Assembly (NCBI GenBank): GCA_009842505.1
Contig: VYFG01000037.1
Coordinates: 1 to 60,518, forward strand
Reading direction: 5' to 3'
DNA: 60,518 bases
From: Gammaproteobacteria bacterium
GTDB taxonomy: Bacteria; Pseudomonadota; Gammaproteobacteria; Arenicellales; Poriferihabitantaceae
Shown: piece by piece, positions 20,609 through 29,690 of the stretch
Layout: each line of letters opens with the position of its first letter
Position numbering within the stretch: the first letter of the stretch is position 1
Translations under genes and position numbers: made by a program
Notes under the pieces: model-generated
Told to the model about the DNA's origin: nothing
The model's database searches: none
The model's input: only the letters and a program-made list of their open reading frames with translations

Positions 20609-20673
20609 ATATAGCTTTTGGCTATATTAACTATTGAAATTAACTATAATTTGAAATTTCAAGAATTGAAATT
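20609..20673 (+). promoter_or_regulatory. aceA promoter region with TTGAAATT repeats
   Basis: The spacer between aceK and aceA is AT-rich. A perfect -10 box TATAAT lies at 20645-20650 on the plus strand, with no good -35 box. Three copies of TTGAAATT occur at 20634-20641, 20651-20658 and 20666-20673, about 15-17 bases apart, flanking and following the -10 box. A hairpin-forming repeat (ATATAGC at 20609-20615 with GCTATAT at 20621-20627) lies just upstream. The layout suggests binding of a regulator. Which one is unknown. Confidence 0.45.
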
Positions 20674-20754
20674 AAAACAATTGGCTTGTTGCAGCCTTGT
20701 CCGCCGCAGGCTGATTCCGGATGATTGACCGATTGTACCTTTGAGGAACAGGCG

Positions 20755-22071
20755 ATGAGCAGAAACATGACCCGGGCGGAGCAGGTTTCCGCCCTTGAAA
20801 AGGACTGGGCCGAAAATCCCCGCTGGCAAGACGTGCAACGCAACTACAGCGCGGAAGACGTGGTCCGGCTGCGCGGATCTGTACAGCCGGAACTCACTTA
20901 TGCCCAGCGTGGCGCGGAAAAGCTGTTCGACCTGATACATGGCGGAGCCCGCAAGGGTTATGTGAACTGTCTCGGTGCCCTGACGGGCGGTCAGGCACTG
21001 CAGCAGGCCAAGGCGGGCATCGAGGCGATCTACCTGTCCGGCTGGCAGGTGGCCGCTGATGCCAACACCTCGGAATCCATGTACCCGGACCAGTCCCTGT
21101 ACGCCTACGACTCCGTTCCCACGGTGGTGCGACGGATCAACAACACCTTTGCCCGCGCCGACCAGATCCAGTGGCAGCGGGGCATTGAGCCTGACGATGA
21201 CGGATACGTCGACTACTTTCTGCCGATCGTGGCGGATGGTGAAGCCGGCTTCGGTGGTGTACTGAATGCCTATGAACTCACCAGGAACATGATCAGCGCC
21301 GGGGCCGCCGGAGTGCACTTCGAGGATCAGCTCGCCGCCGTGAAGAAGTGCGGCCATATGGGCGGGAAGGTGCTGGTGCCCACCGAGGAGGCAATCCAGA
21401 AACTGGTGGCGGCACGCCTGGCCTGTGACGTGGCCGGGGTGTCCACGCTGATACTGGCCCGCACCGATGCCGAGGCAGCCAACCTGCTGACCTCGGATTT
21501 CGATGAGCGGGACCGCTCCTTCCTGATCGGCGAACGCACCGCGGAAGGCTTTTACCGGGTGCGGAACGGCCTCGAACAATCCATTGCCCGGGGAGTGGCC
21601 TATGCGCCCTACGCGGACATGGTATGGTGTGAAACCGGCACCCCGGACCTCGGCTTCGCCCGTGAATGGGCAGAGGCGGTGCGCGGGGAAAATCCAGGGC
21701 AGCTCCTGGCCTACAACTGCTCTCCTTCATTCAACTGGAAGAAGAATCTCGACGACGGCGCCATCGCCTCCTTCCAGGACGAGTTGGCCGCCATGGGCTA
21801 CACCTACCAGTTCATCACCCTCGCCGGCATCCACAGCATGTGGTACAACATGTTCAGCCTGTCGAAGGATTACGCGGCGGGCGAGGGCATGCGGCATTAC
21901 GTGAACCAGGTGCAGGAACCGGAATTTTCCGCCGCGGACCGAGGGTACACCTTTGTCGCCCACCAGCAGGAAGTGGGGGCGGGGTATTTTGACGATGTCA
22001 CCACCACCATCCAGGGCGGCACCTCGTCCGTCACCGCCATGGCGGGGTCCACGGAGGAGGATCAGTTCTGA
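20755..22071 (+). CDS. aceA: Isocitrate lyase
   Basis: 438 residues. It cleaves isocitrate to glyoxylate and succinate, the first step of the glyoxylate shunt. The catalytic cysteine is in the signature KKCGHMGGK, and [14 protein letters not shown] and NCSPSFNW segments match the family, with the [10 protein letters not shown] stretch after the active loop. I chose the ATG at 20755, preceded by TGAGGAACAGGCG, rather than a TTG 30 bases earlier. With AceK next door it allows growth on C2 compounds and on acetyl-CoA such as that from threonine breakdown. Malate synthase must lie outside the window. Confidence 0.97.
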   Translation: MSRNMTRAEQVSALEKDWAENPRWQDVQRNYSAEDVVRLRGSVQPELTYAQRGAEKLFDLIHGGARKGYVNCLGALTGGQALQQAKAGIEAIYLSGWQVAADANTSESMYPDQSLYAYDSVPTVVRRINNTFARADQIQWQRGIEPDDDGYVDYFLPIVADGEAGFGGVLNAYELTRNMISAGAAGVHFEDQLAAVKKCGHMGGKVLVPTEEAIQKLVAARLACDVAGVSTLILARTDAEAANLLTSDFDERDRSFLIGERTAEGFYRVRNGLEQSIARGVAYAPYADMVWCETGTPDLGFAREWAEAVRGENPGQLLAYNCSPSFNWKKNLDDGAIASFQDELAAMGYTYQFITLAGIHSMWYNMFSLSKDYAAGEGMRHYVNQVQEPEFSAADRGYTFVAHQQEVGAGYFDDVTTTIQGGTSSVTAMAGSTEEDQF

Positions 22072-22101
22072 TTCCGCGCCGGGATGCCCTCCCGGTCGGC
22101 C

Positions 22102-22123
22102 ACGGGCGCCGGATGGCGCCCGT
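22102..22123. terminator. Two-way terminator hairpin between aceA and malic enzyme
   Basis: ACGGGCGCC at 22102-22110 pairs with GGCGCCCGT at 22115-22123 around a GGAT loop, a perfect 9-bp GC-rich stem. It lies between the converging 3' ends of aceA and the malic enzyme gene and touches the last base of the latter's stop codon. There is no strong T run, but stem and position fit a shared terminator. Confidence 0.55.
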
Positions 22124-23346
22124 CAGTCTGCCTGGCCGGAAACGGCCGGTGACTCGGATATGGCTTTCTTGAGCCCCCCCACCATGTGCTCACACAGCCT
22201 GGGATCGAACTGTTTCGGCAGGATATAGCCGGGGCCGAACTCCAGCGTTTCCCGGGGATAGATTTTCCGTACCTCCTTGGGAACCTTCTTCCTGGCCAGT
22301 GAAGCCAGACACTGTACCGCCGCCGTCATCAGCGAGGCGTCGATAGTGGTCAGTTTCTCATCCAGCGCGGCACGGAACACGAAGGGGAAAACCAACGAAT
22401 TGTTGACCTGGTTCGGATAGTCCGACCGGCCTGTGGCAACGACAATCTGATCGCTCACCTCGAAAATCTCCTCCGGGGTGATTTCCGGGTCGGGATTGGA
22501 CAGGGCGAAGACGATCGAACGCTTCGCCATGGACCGGATCATTTCTCTGGAAATCATGCCGGGGCCGGAAAGCCCGATCAGCACATCCGCATCGATCAGG
22601 GCCTCCGCGGCACTCCTGAGGGGCGTGTTGGCGGCAAACGCCTGCTTGTAGATGTTGATGTCGTCTCTGGCGGTGTGAATGACTCCGCGGCTGTCCACCA
22701 TCACGATGTTGTCCCGGTTGGCGCCAAGACTGCAAAGCAGTTTGGCTGTGGCAATGCCCGCCGCCCCGGCGCCCTGGAACACGATGCGGATGTCTTCGAG
22801 CCGTTTCCCCTGGATTTCCAGGGCGTTGACAAGGCCCGCACAAACCACGATGGCGGTGCCATGCTGGTCGTCGTGAAAAACCGGGATATCCAGCCTTTCC
22901 TTCAGCGCCTCCTCGATGGCAAAACATTTCGGGGCCGCAATATCCTCCAGGTTGATCCCGCCGAACGTGGGGGCGATATTGGCTACCGTCTCAATGAACC
23001 CTTCCGTGCTGGGGGCTTCCACCTCGATGTCAAAGACATCGATATCCGCGAACAGCTTGAACAGGACGGACTTCCCTTCCATGACCGGCTTGCCCGCAAC
23101 AGCCCCCACATTGCCAAGGCCGAGTACCGCGGACCCATCCGTCACCACCGCCACCAGATTTCCCTTGTTGGTATAGCGGTATGCTTCCCTCCCGTCCGCG
23201 GCGATGGCTTCAACCGGACCCGCCACCCCCGGGGTATAGGCCAGCGAAAGATCGTGTTGCCCGTCAAATGGCTTGGTCGGCAATACCGAGGTTTTTCCCG
23301 GCCGCGGAAGCTCGTGGTAGTCGAGAGCGAGTTTCTTGTAATCCAT
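22123..23346 (-). CDS. Malic enzyme (NAD(P)-dependent malate dehydrogenase, decarboxylating)
   Basis: 407 residues, the short bacterial type without the phosphotransacetylase-like tail of E. coli MaeB. It converts malate to pyruvate and CO2. SLAYTPGVAGP holds the catalytic tyrosine region, NLVAVVTDGSAVLGLGNVG the malate site, and IPVFHDDQHGTAI the metal-binding acidic residues. FQGAGAAGIATAKLL is the dinucleotide-binding motif. I used the ATG at 23346 (MDYKKLALDYHE) since the upstream 17 codons are not family-like. Cofactor preference is uncertain. Confidence 0.93.
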   Translation of the reverse strand: MDYKKLALDYHELPRPGKTSVLPTKPFDGQHDLSLAYTPGVAGPVEAIAADGREAYRYTNKGNLVAVVTDGSAVLGLGNVGAVAGKPVMEGKSVLFKLFADIDVFDIEVEAPSTEGFIETVANIAPTFGGINLEDIAAPKCFAIEEALKERLDIPVFHDDQHGTAIVVCAGLVNALEIQGKRLEDIRIVFQGAGAAGIATAKLLCSLGANRDNIVMVDSRGVIHTARDDINIYKQAFAANTPLRSAAEALIDADVLIGLSGPGMISREMIRSMAKRSIVFALSNPDPEITPEEIFEVSDQIVVATGRSDYPNQVNNSLVFPFVFRAALDEKLTTIDASLMTAAVQCLASLARKKVPKEVRKIYPRETLEFGPGYILPKQFDPRLCEHMVGGLKKAISESPAVSGQAD

Positions 23347-23469
23347 GGGGAAACGGGGCCAGCGGCGAGCGATGGAAAGCCGCGTATTGTACGTCACCGC
23401 GCAGGGAGCGCGCGAATGGATGATCCCGGTCCGGGAACTGCCCCGGACGTGGTGCAGCCCGGGCAGGAA

Positions 23470-24474
23470 TCAGGCCGGCAGGCCCTTGACGGATATGCCC
23501 TGCTCCGACATGGTGTGATTGAGCAGGGAAACGCAGGCATAGACTGCCTTCAGGGTGGGAATCGGGGTCCCGGTCATCTGCGCGAGTTCGATCACCACGC
23601 CAAGCATCCCGTCGATCTCCAGCGGCTTGCCCGCCTCCACGTCCTGCAGCATGGACGTCTTGTGCTTGCCGACCTTTTCCGCGCCCTCGATCCGGCGTTC
23701 CAGGGACACCCGGAAGCTCGCGCCGAGTTTTTCCGCAACCTCCATGGCCTCGGTCATCATCGTAGCAGCCAGTTCCCGGGTCAGCGGGAACCGGCAGATG
23801 GCTTCCAGGGTGGAATGGGTCATCGCGCTGATGGGATTGAAGCTCAGGTTGCCCCACAGCTTGAGCCAGATTTCCGAGCGAATATCCTCCAGCACCGGTG
23901 ACTTGAAGCCCGCATCGACCAGGGCCTCGGAAACCCGGTTCGCCCGTTCAGACAGGTTGCCGTCGAGCTCGCCCAACGGGAACCGGATGCCTTCGACGTG
24001 CCGGATCACACCGGGCTGTGCGATCAAGGCGGCCGGATAGGCGATACACCCGAGGAGACAGTCCGGGTTGATGCTTTTCAGCAATACACCGCCAGGATCC
24101 ACCGTCTCCACGATCCGGTCTTCATAAGTACCCGGCAGTTTCTGGAAATACCACCAGGGAATACCGTTCTGCAGGGTGACCATCACGGTTCCGGGGCCGA
24201 TGATTCCCGGCAGCCTGTCAAGCACCGAGACGATCTGGTGGGACTTCAGCGCCAGCAGCACGACGTCCTGCACCGGCAGTTCCCCGATGTCATCCGTAGC
24301 GACAACATTCCGGGCAACGATCTCCTCGTTGTCCTGCAGCAGCTTGAGGCCATCTTGCCGGATCGCGGCCAGATGAGGGCCCCGTGCGATCAGGGAAATC
24401 TCGTGATCCTGTTGCGCCAGCCGCGCGCCCATGAATCCACCGATGGCGCCAGCGCCTACGACACAGATTTTCAT
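23470..24474 (-). CDS. Ketopantoate reductase family protein (PanE/ApbA)
   Basis: 334 residues. The N-terminal Rossmann fold begins KICVVGAGAIGGFMGARL, followed by LLALKSHQI and the NGIPWW motif. The C-terminal helical domain has the SEIWLKLWGNLSFNPISAM segment with the expected catalytic lysine, then EAMEVAEKLG. PanE makes pantoate for coenzyme A, but this family also includes reductases of other 2-oxo acids, and at 334 residues it is longer than E. coli PanE (303). It is the usual catch-all call where no pantothenate gene is adjacent. Confidence 0.8.
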   Translation of the reverse strand: MKICVVGAGAIGGFMGARLAQQDHEISLIARGPHLAAIRQDGLKLLQDNEEIVARNVVATDDIGELPVQDVVLLALKSHQIVSVLDRLPGIIGPGTVMVTLQNGIPWWYFQKLPGTYEDRIVETVDPGGVLLKSINPDCLLGCIAYPAALIAQPGVIRHVEGIRFPLGELDGNLSERANRVSEALVDAGFKSPVLEDIRSEIWLKLWGNLSFNPISAMTHSTLEAICRFPLTRELAATMMTEAMEVAEKLGASFRVSLERRIEGAEKVGKHKTSMLQDVEAGKPLEIDGMLGVVIELAQMTGTPIPTLKAVYACVSLLNHTMSEQGISVKGLPA

Positions 24475-24802
24475 TGTTTTGGCTGAAAAAGAAATGGATT
24501 CTTATGGATTGAGCGGAAGGATACAACCGTCGCTGGCCTGAAAATTTGTATAGGGACCATTAAAGTTATGAATGATGCCGGGACCGGGGCACAGAATATC
24601 CAATGGCGGCACGGCGCAGGCAAGTACATCGGATGATCCCCGGGCACGGGCGGGCAGTTTACCCCGCCGACCGGTTCACCGTCCTCCGGAATCCGTCGGT
24701 GCCCGGTGACCCGGGAATTTCATGAAATTACTTGCGCCGAACGTGCGTCACGGACGGATGGACTGGGTCGGAAAAACAGCTCACCCCCGGTCAACTGCGC
24801 CG
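24475..24802. other. Gap between ketopantoate reductase-like gene and universal stress gene
   Basis: 328 bases without a convincing gene. It should contain the promoter of the ketopantoate reductase-like gene, in the AT-rich part near 24480-24580. The part near the stress protein gene's stop is GC-rich. I see no palindrome matching the GntR-type sites. Confidence 0.4.
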
Positions 24803-25669
24803 TCAATGCACCATGACGGTAACGATCCTGCTGTTCTGCAGAACATACTCGGTCACGCCTCCGAAAACCCGTTCCTGCATGCGGGAATGACTGTAGCCCC
24901 CCATGACAAGGAAGTCGGCATCGAGGTTCTTGCAGATAGCCAGCAGCCGTTTACCCACGGCAGCGGTCCTGCGATCCAGAATCCGGATATCGGCCTTTGC
25001 ACCGTGACGGCCGAGGTGCTCCACTACCCGGTGCCCGATATCATGAAGCTTGCGCGGAACCACCACGGTGACCTTTTTCATCTGGACCAGCCAGGGAATG
25101 GTCACGGAAAGGGCCCGGGACGACTCCAGGCTCTGGTTCCACGCAACCACCGCCCGCTGCGCCCGGTGCGCGACCCAGTCCGGGGGCACAAGCAGGATCG
25201 GACTGCCGGAATGCAGCATCAGGGCGTCCAGGTTGCTTTCCATGATGCCGCGTGACAGAAACCGCCCGAAGTGTGTCGGGCGCATGACGGCGGTGGCGTC
25301 CACCATCCTTGCCCAGTTCACCAGCGTCTCCCGCACGTTGCCGGATTCGTGGTGAAAGGAGATCGTGACCCGCTTCTGCTGGTCGCCGGGGGGGTCGCAA
25401 AGGGCAATCCGGCGTCTTTTCGCAAACGCCGTGAGCCGATGCTGAATGTCGTCCGCCCGTTCCTTCAGTATCCTCCGTTCCTCGATCTTGGCGCTTGCCT
25501 GAAGCCTGTCCGGGAGATTGACTTCCCGGGCACTCAGTATCGTGCCCTCCGAAACATGCAGCACCATGATGTGGGATTCGAACCGGCGTGCCACCACGAG
25601 CGCGGCCTCCAAGACTTTCTGCATGTCGTCACGCCCGTCCGTGGGCACGAGAATGGACTTGATCGCCAT
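24803..25669 (-). CDS. Tandem universal stress protein (two UspA domains)
   Basis: 288 residues with two Usp folds. The first starts KSILVPTDGRDDMQKVLEAA. The second starts RAVVAWNQSLESSRALSVTIPWL and ends with a family ATP-binding pattern, FLVMGGYSHSRMQERVFGGVTEYVL, near the C terminus. Usp proteins help survival in stress and growth arrest, often binding ATP. It lies 24 bases after the stop of the formate-THF ligase on the same strand and could be the last gene of that transcript. Confidence 0.85.
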   Translation of the reverse strand: MAIKSILVPTDGRDDMQKVLEAALVVARRFESHIMVLHVSEGTILSAREVNLPDRLQASAKIEERRILKERADDIQHRLTAFAKRRRIALCDPPGDQQKRVTISFHHESGNVRETLVNWARMVDATAVMRPTHFGRFLSRGIMESNLDALMLHSGSPILLVPPDWVAHRAQRAVVAWNQSLESSRALSVTIPWLVQMKKVTVVVPRKLHDIGHRVVEHLGRHGAKADIRILDRRTAAVGKRLLAICKNLDADFLVMGGYSHSRMQERVFGGVTEYVLQNSRIVTVMVH

Positions 25670-25693
25670 CGGGAGTGGTTGGATGGATGCGTA

Positions 25694-27361
25694 CTAGAAA
25701 AGACCCTCTACCTGCCCCGCCTCGTTGATCCGGATGCTGTTGGCTGCCGGCACCCTGGGCAGGCCGGGCATGGTCATGATATCACCACAGACCGCCACGA
25801 CGAAACCGGCGCCTGCGGACAAACGCACCTCCCGCACCGGCAGGACATGTCCCGTGGGCGCGCCTTTCCTGTTCGGGTCCGAGGAAAAGCTGTACTGCGT
25901 CTTGGCGATGCACACCGGCAGGTTGCCGAAGCCGGCATCCTGCAGATCCCGGATCTGGTTGCGGGTTTTCTGGTCGGCGATGATCTCGTCGGCACGGTAG
26001 ATCCGGGTGGCAATGGTCCCGATCTTCTCCCACAACGGCATCTCATCCGGATACAGCGGGGCAAACTGGCTCTCCCCGCTGTCCGCCAGCCGCACGGCTT
26101 CCTCCGCCAGGGCCGTGGTGCCGGCGCCTCCGTCCGCCCAATGGGTGGCGTCAATGGCCCTAACGCCCTGGCTTTCGGTGGCTTCGCGCACCGCCGCCAT
26201 TTCCGCATCGGTGTCCGCACTGAAACGGTTGATGGCCACCACCACGGGAACCCCGTAGGACTTCACGTTCTCTATATGGCGTGTCAGGTTGACACAGCCG
26301 TCTTTCACCGCCTGCACGTTCTCATTACCGAGATCGTCCCTGGCAACGCCACCATGCATCTTGAGCGCACGCACGGTGGCCACGATCACCGCCGCATCCG
26401 GTGCCAGGCCCGCACTGCGGCACTTGATGTCGAAGAATTTTTCCGCGCCCAGATCCGCGCCGAAACCGGCTTCCGTCACGACATAATCCGCCAGTTTGAG
26501 GGCAGAGCGTGTCGCCAGCACGGAATTGCAGCCGTGGGCGATGTTTGCGAACGGACCACCGTGGATGAAGGCCGGATTGTGCTCAAGCGTCTGCACCAGG
26601 TTGGGCGCCAGGGCGTCCTTCAGCAGCACGGTCATGGGACCGGGCGCATTAACCGCCTCCGCCCGGATGGGCTGGCGGTTCCGGGTATAGCCGATCACGA
26701 TCCGGCTCAGGCGCTCCTGCAGATCCTCAAGGCTCTTTGCAAGGCAGAAGATGGCCATCACTTCCGAGGCGACGGTAATGTCGAAGCCATCTTCCCTGGG
26801 GAACCCGTTGGCCACGCCGCCGAGGGAACTGGCGATCTGGCGCAGTGCCCTGTCGTTCATGTCCACCACACGTCGCCAGGCCACCCTGCGGGTGTCCATG
26901 CCAGCCTCATTTCCCCAGTAGATGTGATTATCGATCAGGGCCGACAGCAGGCTGTGCGCGGACGTGATGGCGTGGAAGTCCCCGGTGAAATGCAGATTGA
27001 TGTCCTCCATCGGGACCACCTGGGCATAACCGCCGCCGGCCGCGCCCCCCTTCATGCCGAAGCAAGGCCCGAGGGAGGGCTCCCGCAGACAAACCATGGC
27101 GTTCTTGCCGATCCGGTTGAGACCGTCGGTCAGTCCCACGGATGTCGTGGTCTTGCCCTCGCCGGCCGGCGTCGGTGTAATGGCGGTGACGAGAATCAGC
27201 TTGCCGTCCGGCCTGTCCTGGATGGAATCGATGTAATCCAGGCTGACTTTGGCCTTGGTATGCCCGTATGGCATCAGCGGCTCATTGGGAATACCAAGTT
27301 TTTCGGCAATATCCCCGATGGGTCGGATTTCCGCCGCGCGGGCAATTTCAATATCGCTCAT
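25694..27361 (-). CDS. fhs: Formate--tetrahydrofolate ligase
   Basis: 555 residues. It forms 10-formyl-THF from formate, THF and ATP; the reaction is reversible. The P-loop is [44 protein letters not shown] is the family signature, and [15 protein letters not shown] lies in the folate-binding region. It lies downstream of a protein that resembles a 10-formyl-THF hydrolase and of formyl-CoA genes, so its likely job here is to move formate from the catabolic pathway into, or out of, the folate pool. Confidence 0.96.
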   Translation of the reverse strand: MSDIEIARAAEIRPIGDIAEKLGIPNEPLMPYGHTKAKVSLDYIDSIQDRPDGKLILVTAITPTPAGEGKTTTSVGLTDGLNRIGKNAMVCLREPSLGPCFGMKGGAAGGGYAQVVPMEDINLHFTGDFHAITSAHSLLSALIDNHIYWGNEAGMDTRRVAWRRVVDMNDRALRQIASSLGGVANGFPREDGFDITVASEVMAIFCLAKSLEDLQERLSRIVIGYTRNRQPIRAEAVNAPGPMTVLLKDALAPNLVQTLEHNPAFIHGGPFANIAHGCNSVLATRSALKLADYVVTEAGFGADLGAEKFFDIKCRSAGLAPDAAVIVATVRALKMHGGVARDDLGNENVQAVKDGCVNLTRHIENVKSYGVPVVVAINRFSADTDAEMAAVREATESQGVRAIDATHWADGGAGTTALAEEAVRLADSGESQFAPLYPDEMPLWEKIGTIATRIYRADEIIADQKTRNQIRDLQDAGFGNLPVCIAKTQYSFSSDPNRKGAPTGHVLPVREVRLSAGAGFVVAVCGDIMTMPGLPRVPAANSIRINEAGQVEGLF

Positions 27362-27432
27362 GTTCAGTCTCTCTTTGTTCTCTCTACATGGTTGGTTATG
27401 GCCGGATCTCTTTATACATGCCTCGCAGGGTT

Positions 27433-28344
27433 TCAGTTCCCGAGGACGTCTCCGGGCACGAGCCTGGTCTGGGCGGCGTATTCGCTGGCCGGGACTTTAC
27501 CGCCATCCGCACGAACCCTGAAGACCCGGATGGAACCGCCGTCCGCGGCAACCTCGAATCCACCGTCATCCACTGCAACCACCTCCCCCGGCCTGCCCGT
27601 GCCCTCACCCCTGGCGGCATTGAAGATCTTGAGTTCCCTGCCGTCATGGGTGGTCCAGGCGCCGGGCTGGGGATTGGCGGCGCGGACGATGTTATAGACG
27701 TTGGCCACGGGCTGCGTCCAATCCAACTCCGCCTCCTTCTTGCCAAACCACGACTCGTAGGATCCCTCGGCCAGGTTCTGCACGATTCGCGGCGCCTTTC
27801 CTTCCCGCACGAGGTCGAGGGATTCGATCATGGCTTCGACCCCCATGGGAAACAGCTTGTTGAAATAGACGTCCCCCAGCGTTTCATCCGGGCCGATCTC
27901 GCAGGTCTTCTGCATCAGTATCGGTCCCTCGTCCAGCCCGTCATCCGGCCAGAAAACGGTCAGGCCTGTGCGGGTGGCGCCCATGGCGATGGGCCAATTG
28001 ATGGAAGATGGTCCTCGGTGCATGGGAAGCAGCGAGGGGTGGTACTGGAAGGAACCGTGTCTCGGGATATCCAGGACCGCCGAGGGCACGAACAGCAGCA
28101 CATACGCCATCATGCAGACGTCGGCGTCGAAGGACCGCATCAGCTCCAGGGCCTCGTCGGTCTTCCAGGACGCAGGCTGGTGCACCGCAAGGTCCCTTTC
28201 CTGCGCCAGTTCCTTCAACGGGTCCATGGGCCGTCCCTCCTTGTCGGGGGCAGTACAGACCGCCACCACGTTCTCGCCACGTTCCAGAAGCTTTTCGAGC
28301 ACTGTGCGGCCGAAGGCCTGCTGTCCGTGTACTACTATTCTCAT
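27433..28344 (-). CDS. Formyltransferase related to the 10-formyl-THF hydrolase domain of ALDH1L1
   Basis: 303 residues. It aligns with the N-terminal domain of animal 10-formyl-THF dehydrogenase (ALDH1L1), including [11 protein letters not shown], the active-site [17 protein letters not shown] and [10 protein letters not shown]. His102 and Asp138 sit where ALDH1L1 has His106 and Asp142. Residue 100 is Gln, where as I recall ALDH1L1 has Ile and methionyl-tRNA formyltransferase Asn. A C-terminal Formyl_trans_C-like barrel follows. The carrier and aldehyde dehydrogenase domains of ALDH1L1 are absent. Possible roles are hydrolysis of 10-formyl-THF to formate, or transfer of the formyl group between THF and formyl-CoA. 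A GGAG lies eight bases before the ATG. It sits between fhs and the CoA-transferase. Confidence 0.85.
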   Translation of the reverse strand: MRIVVHGQQAFGRTVLEKLLERGENVVAVCTAPDKEGRPMDPLKELAQERDLAVHQPASWKTDEALELMRSFDADVCMMAYVLLFVPSAVLDIPRHGSFQYHPSLLPMHRGPSSINWPIAMGATRTGLTVFWPDDGLDEGPILMQKTCEIGPDETLGDVYFNKLFPMGVEAMIESLDLVREGKAPRIVQNLAEGSYESWFGKKEAELDWTQPVANVYNIVRAANPQPGAWTTHDGRELKIFNAARGEGTGRPGEVVAVDDGGFEVAADGGSIRVFRVRADGGKVPASEYAAQTRLVPGDVLGN

Positions 28345-28413
28345 CGACTGTTCTCCTCGTGTGGGTGGGCCATTGGCCCGGGGGTGGTCGGCCCGCAGGA
28401 ACGGGCCGCCATG

Positions 28414-29658
28414 TCAGATAACACCGGCTTCCCGCATGGAAGCAACCTCAGCCTCGGAGTAGCCGAGCAGCGCCAGGACCTCCTCGGTGTGCTCACCCAG
28501 CAGGGGCGAACGCGCCACATCCACGGGGGAATCGGACAGCTTGACGGGGCATCCGACGGTCAGGTACTTGCCGCGTTCCGGGTGATCCACCTCGACAATG
28601 GTTCCGGTTTCGCGCAACGAGGGCTCCTCGGCCAGTTCCTTCATGGACAGGATCGGGCCCACCGGGATGTCCAGCGGGTTGCAGATTTCCATGACCTCGA
28701 ACTTGGTCTTGGTCATGGTCCATTGCTCGATGGCGTCGAACACCTCGTTGAGCCGCGGCAACCGGGCATCCGGGGTGGTGAAGTCCGGATCCTCCTTCCA
28801 CTCGAGTTTGCCGATCACGTCGCAGATCTTCTGCCACACCGCGGCCTGGGTGATAAAGTAAGTGTACGCGTTGGGATCTTCTTCCCAACCCTTGCATTTC
28901 AGGATGCGGCCGGGCTGGCCGCCGCCCGAATCGTTCCCGGATCTCGGCGTGGCATCACCGAAGGGAATGTTCTCGCCGTACTGGGAATATTCCTTGAGGG
29001 GGCCTGCAGCCAGACGCTGTTGATCGCGGAGTTTCACCCGGCAGAGATTCAGGACCCCGTCCTGCATCGGCGCCAGTATCCGCTGCCCCCGGCCGGATTT
29101 CTCGCGGTGGTACAGCGCGGTCACAATTCCGAGCGCCAGATGCAGGCCGGTGCCGGAATCCCCGATCTGGGCTCCGGTCACCAGCGGAGGGCCGTCAAGG
29201 AACCCGGTGGTGGACGCAGAGCCGCCCGCACACTGGGCGACGTTCTCATACACCTTGCAATCCTCGTAGGGTCCCGGGCCAAACCCCTTCACCGATGCCA
29301 TGATCATGCAGGGATTGAGTTCCTGCACCCGCTCCCAGCCGAAACCCATCCGGTCGAGAGCGCCCGGCGCGAAGTTTTCCACCAGGACGTCGCATTCACG
29401 TATGAGCCGCTCCAGCACCCCCTTGCCTTCCGGCGTCTTGGTATTGAGAGTCAGGGAGCGCTTGTTGTGATTGAGCATGGTGAAATACAAAGAATCAGCC
29501 CCCGGCACATCCACCAGTTGCTTGCGGGTGGCATCACCCACACCAGGGCGTTCGACCTTGATCACATCCGCACCGAACCAGGCCAGCAGCTGGGTGCATG
29601 TCGGACCCGACTGGACATGGGTGAAGTCAAGGATTCTTACACCTTCAAGTGCCTTCAT
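28414..29658 (-). CDS. frc: Formyl-CoA:oxalate CoA-transferase (Frc-type class III CoA-transferase)
   Basis: 414 residues, close in sequence to Oxalobacter Frc (428). The opening [30 protein letters not shown], split around residue 30, is family typical. The catalytic aspartate is Asp167 in [11 protein letters not shown]. The glycine loop before [13 protein letters not shown] reads SGGGQP, where Oxalobacter has four glycines, so the first is replaced by Ser. [15 protein letters not shown] and [20 protein letters not shown] blocks also match. It would swap CoA between formyl-CoA and a carboxylate such as oxalate, releasing formate. It is 32 bases after the TPP enzyme that should produce formyl-CoA. 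Confidence 0.9.
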   Translation of the reverse strand: MKALEGVRILDFTHVQSGPTCTQLLAWFGADVIKVERPGVGDATRKQLVDVPGADSLYFTMLNHNKRSLTLNTKTPEGKGVLERLIRECDVLVENFAPGALDRMGFGWERVQELNPCMIMASVKGFGPGPYEDCKVYENVAQCAGGSASTTGFLDGPPLVTGAQIGDSGTGLHLALGIVTALYHREKSGRGQRILAPMQDGVLNLCRVKLRDQQRLAAGPLKEYSQYGENIPFGDATPRSGNDSGGGQPGRILKCKGWEEDPNAYTYFITQAAVWQKICDVIGKLEWKEDPDFTTPDARLPRLNEVFDAIEQWTMTKTKFEVMEICNPLDIPVGPILSMKELAEEPSLRETGTIVEVDHPERGKYLTVGCPVKLSDSPVDVARSPLLGEHTEEVLALLGYSEAEVASMREAGVI

Positions 29659-29690
29659 ATTGGAGAGCTCCCTTTATTGAGTGATTGAAA

